Shown: piece by piece, positions 12,562 to 14,028 of the stretch
Numbering within the stretch: the stretch's first letter is position 1
How the letters are laid out: the number at the start of each line of letters is the position of its first letter
Origin: Bacteroidota bacterium
Lineage (GTDB): Bacteria > Bacteroidota > Bacteroidia > Bacteroidales > VadinHA17
Length of the DNA stretch: 14,028 nucleotides
NCBI GenBank assembly: GCA_030611395.1
Contig: JAUWPX010000007.1
Location: forward strand, 1 to 14,028
Direction of reading: 5' to 3'
Made by a program: the position numbers and the translations under genes
Notes under the pieces: model-generated
What the model saw: only the letters and a program-made list of their open reading frames with translations
Told to the model about the DNA's origin: nothing
Database searches by the model: none

Positions 12562-14028
12562 TGCACATTCATATTATAGTCTGCGCTACGGAACCCTTTC
12601 ACCGGAGGATCTTGTAAAAGAATCTTCCAAAAGGGGGATAAAGGCAATTGCCCTGACTGATATCAACAATTCCACAGGAATACCTGATTTTGTGAAATTA
12701 TGCCGGAAGGAAAAAATAAAACCTGTTCCCGGTATTGATTTCCGTTACGGAGATCAACAGCTATATATTGGTCTGGCAGAAAATAATGAAGGTTTCAGAG
12801 AACTCAACAGCTTTCTGAGCCGGCATAATCTAACAGGCACTCCCCTGCCCCAATTTGCTCCGGCTTTTAAAAATGTCTGGGTTATTTATCCGTTTGGTTC
12901 CCGGTTGCCTGACAATTTAAGAGACAATGAATTTATAGGTATCCCTCCTTATGCTGTACGAAAATTATTATCGTCTAAACTTCCCGGATCAAAGATGGTC
13001 ATTTTGCAAAACGCAACTTTTACAGATAAAGAAGGTTATGAGGTACATTGTCATCTCCGGGCAATTGACCATAATACACTGCTCAGCAAGCTTAAGCCAC
13101 ACCAGTGCACACATCCTGAAAATAAACTCTTACAAATTGATCAATTAATAAAATCTTTTGATGATCACCCTGATATAATCCGTAATACAGAAAAGATAAT
13201 ATCTGCATGCTCATTTGATTTTGACTACAAATCATGCAAGAATAAAAAAACTTTCACCGGAAATGTGGAGGATGACCGCTTGTTGCTGGAGAAGCTTGCA
13301 ATGGATGGACTGGACTACCGGTACGGAAAAGAAAATAGCGAAGCTGCAACGCGTATTAAGCATGAACTTAATATTATCTATGAACTGGGCTTTTCTTCAT
13401 ACTTCCTTATTACATGGGATATTATCCGTTATTCAATGAACCGGGGGTTTTATCATGTCGGGCGTGGTAGTGGCGCTAATTCAATTGTGGCTTACTGTCT
13501 TAAGATCACCAATGTAGACCCTATCGAATTAAACCTGTATTTCGAGCGGTTTCTTAATCCTAAACGTACCAGTCCTCCCGACTTTGATATCGATTACTCA
13601 TGGAAAGAGCGTGACGAAGTGCTTGATTATATTTTTAAACGATATGGCAGGGAACATACAGCGTTGCTGGGTACTATATCAACATTTCGTGGTAAATCGA
13701 TCCTCCGCGAACTTGGAAAAGTTTATGGTCTTCCAAAAGCAGAGATTGATGCACTTATAAATAACCCGTCGGATGAATTGAACCGGAATGATATCACCGG
13801 GAAAATTTTTGCTATGGGAATAAAGATTGTTGATTTTCCGAATATGCGAAGTATTCATGCCGGGGGAATTCTTATTTCGGAAGAACCTATTACCTGTTAT
13901 ACAGCCCTTGACCTGCCACCAAAAGGATACCCTACAACCCAGTGGGATATGTATGTTGCGGAAGATATTGGTTTTGAAAAGCTGGATATCCTGAGCCAGC
14001 GCGGAATTGGGCATATTAAGGAGAGTGT
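12551..14028 (+). CDS. dnaE: DNA polymerase III alpha-type polymerase (DnaE family), 3' end outside the window
   Basis: C-family replicative-type polymerase; about 492 residues are visible and the frame is open to the window edge. The N-terminal PHP domain is degenerate. It opens MYLNAHSYYSL, and the usual TDH metal ligand is Ile38 (ALTDINN), so PHP-based proofreading is unlikely. The palm contains VGRGSGANS (about 303-311), the catalytic pair in PDFDID (Asp344, Asp346), and GFEKLDIL with Asp479, matching the third catalytic aspartate. Polymerase activity is therefore expected. The N-terminal part is shorter than in E. coli DnaE, where the first catalytic Asp is residue 401. It overlaps dinB by 11 bases, so it is probably an accessory, mutasome-type DnaE comparable in context to DnaE2, with the housekeeping copy elsewhere. 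It could instead be the sole DnaE, but the shortened PHP domain argues against that. Confidence 0.93.
   Translation, partial: MYLNAHSYYSLRYGTLSPEDLVKESSKRGIKAIALTDINNSTGIPDFVKLCRKEKIKPVPGIDFRYGDQQLYIGLAENNEGFRELNSFLSRHNLTGTPLPQFAPAFKNVWVIYPFGSRLPDNLRDNEFIGIPPYAVRKLLSSKLPGSKMVILQNATFTDKEGYEVHCHLRAIDHNTLLSKLKPHQCTHPENKLLQIDQLIKSFDDHPDIIRNTEKIISACSFDFDYKSCKNKKTFTGNVEDDRLLLEKLAMDGLDYRYGKENSEAATRIKHELNIIYELGFSSYFLITWDIIRYSMNRGFYHVGRGSGANSIVAYCLKITNVDPIELNLYFERFLNPKRTSPPDFDIDYSWKERDEVLDYIFKRYGREHTALLGTISTFRGKSILRELGKVYGLPKAEIDALINNPSDELNRNDITGKIFAMGIKIVDFPNMRSIHAGGILISEEPITCYTALDLPPKGYPTTQWDMYVAEDIGFEKLDILSQRGIGHIKES

Noticed and set aside
13679..14014. Minus-strand open frame opposite the DnaE-type gene
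   Set aside because: The plus-strand frame is continuous through it and carries conserved polymerase motifs; the antisense frame has none.

Overview
This window looks like a chromosomal segment from a member of the Bacteroidota (Bacteroidetes). Several promoters fit that phylum's pattern, TTTG then 19 bases then TAnnTTTG. Most genes have A/T-rich leaders with no Shine-Dalgarno (SD) sequence. Secreted proteins have signal peptides ending in FSQ-type sites, and the DUF4252-type proteins next to a sigma/anti-sigma pair and the LexA-like S24 regulator are of kinds common in that phylum. The base composition is AT-rich. No phage, plasmid or transposase gene is visible, and there is no CRISPR array.

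Layout. 6-1271 (minus): NADP-type isocitrate dehydrogenase. 1529-3211 (minus): dnaX, the clamp-loader tau subunit, with a run of ten A in its coding strand just after domain III. 3212-3544: divergent intergenic region with a well-matched promoter for the ribosomal operon rpsF-rpsR-rplI (plus, 3545-4629). In that operon rpsR and rplI carry strong SD sequences. 4779-7564 (minus): a five-gene block. Transcribed first is a DUF4252-type secreted protein, then an ECF sigma factor, an overlapping membrane anti-sigma-like protein, a close paralogue of the first protein, and a divergent lipoprotein-like member. 7565-7812: a short repeat cluster and a strong palindrome. 7813-9065 (minus): a short-chain dehydrogenase followed by a hotdog thioesterase. 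9184-9256 (plus): tRNA-Lys(UUU) with its own promoter and terminator. 9313-10431 (plus): an FAD-dependent oxidoreductase of the L-2-hydroxyglutarate oxidase type.

10489-14028 is the most interesting part. A LexA-like repressor (HTH plus S24 self-cleaving domain, minus strand) is divergent from dinB (Y-family polymerase, plus strand). The dinB gene overlaps a second C-family polymerase gene (DnaE type) that runs off the window end. The 120-base divergent region holds two 15-bp palindromic operator-like sites. I infer a self-contained, damage-inducible mutagenesis cassette, analogous to the imuA-imuB-dnaE2 cassettes of Proteobacteria and Actinobacteria. Here the Y-family partner has intact catalytic residues and the switch is a local S24 repressor.

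Several minus-strand reading frames can be extended upstream to TTG codons. I used the first well-placed ATG in each of those cases and say so in the entries.
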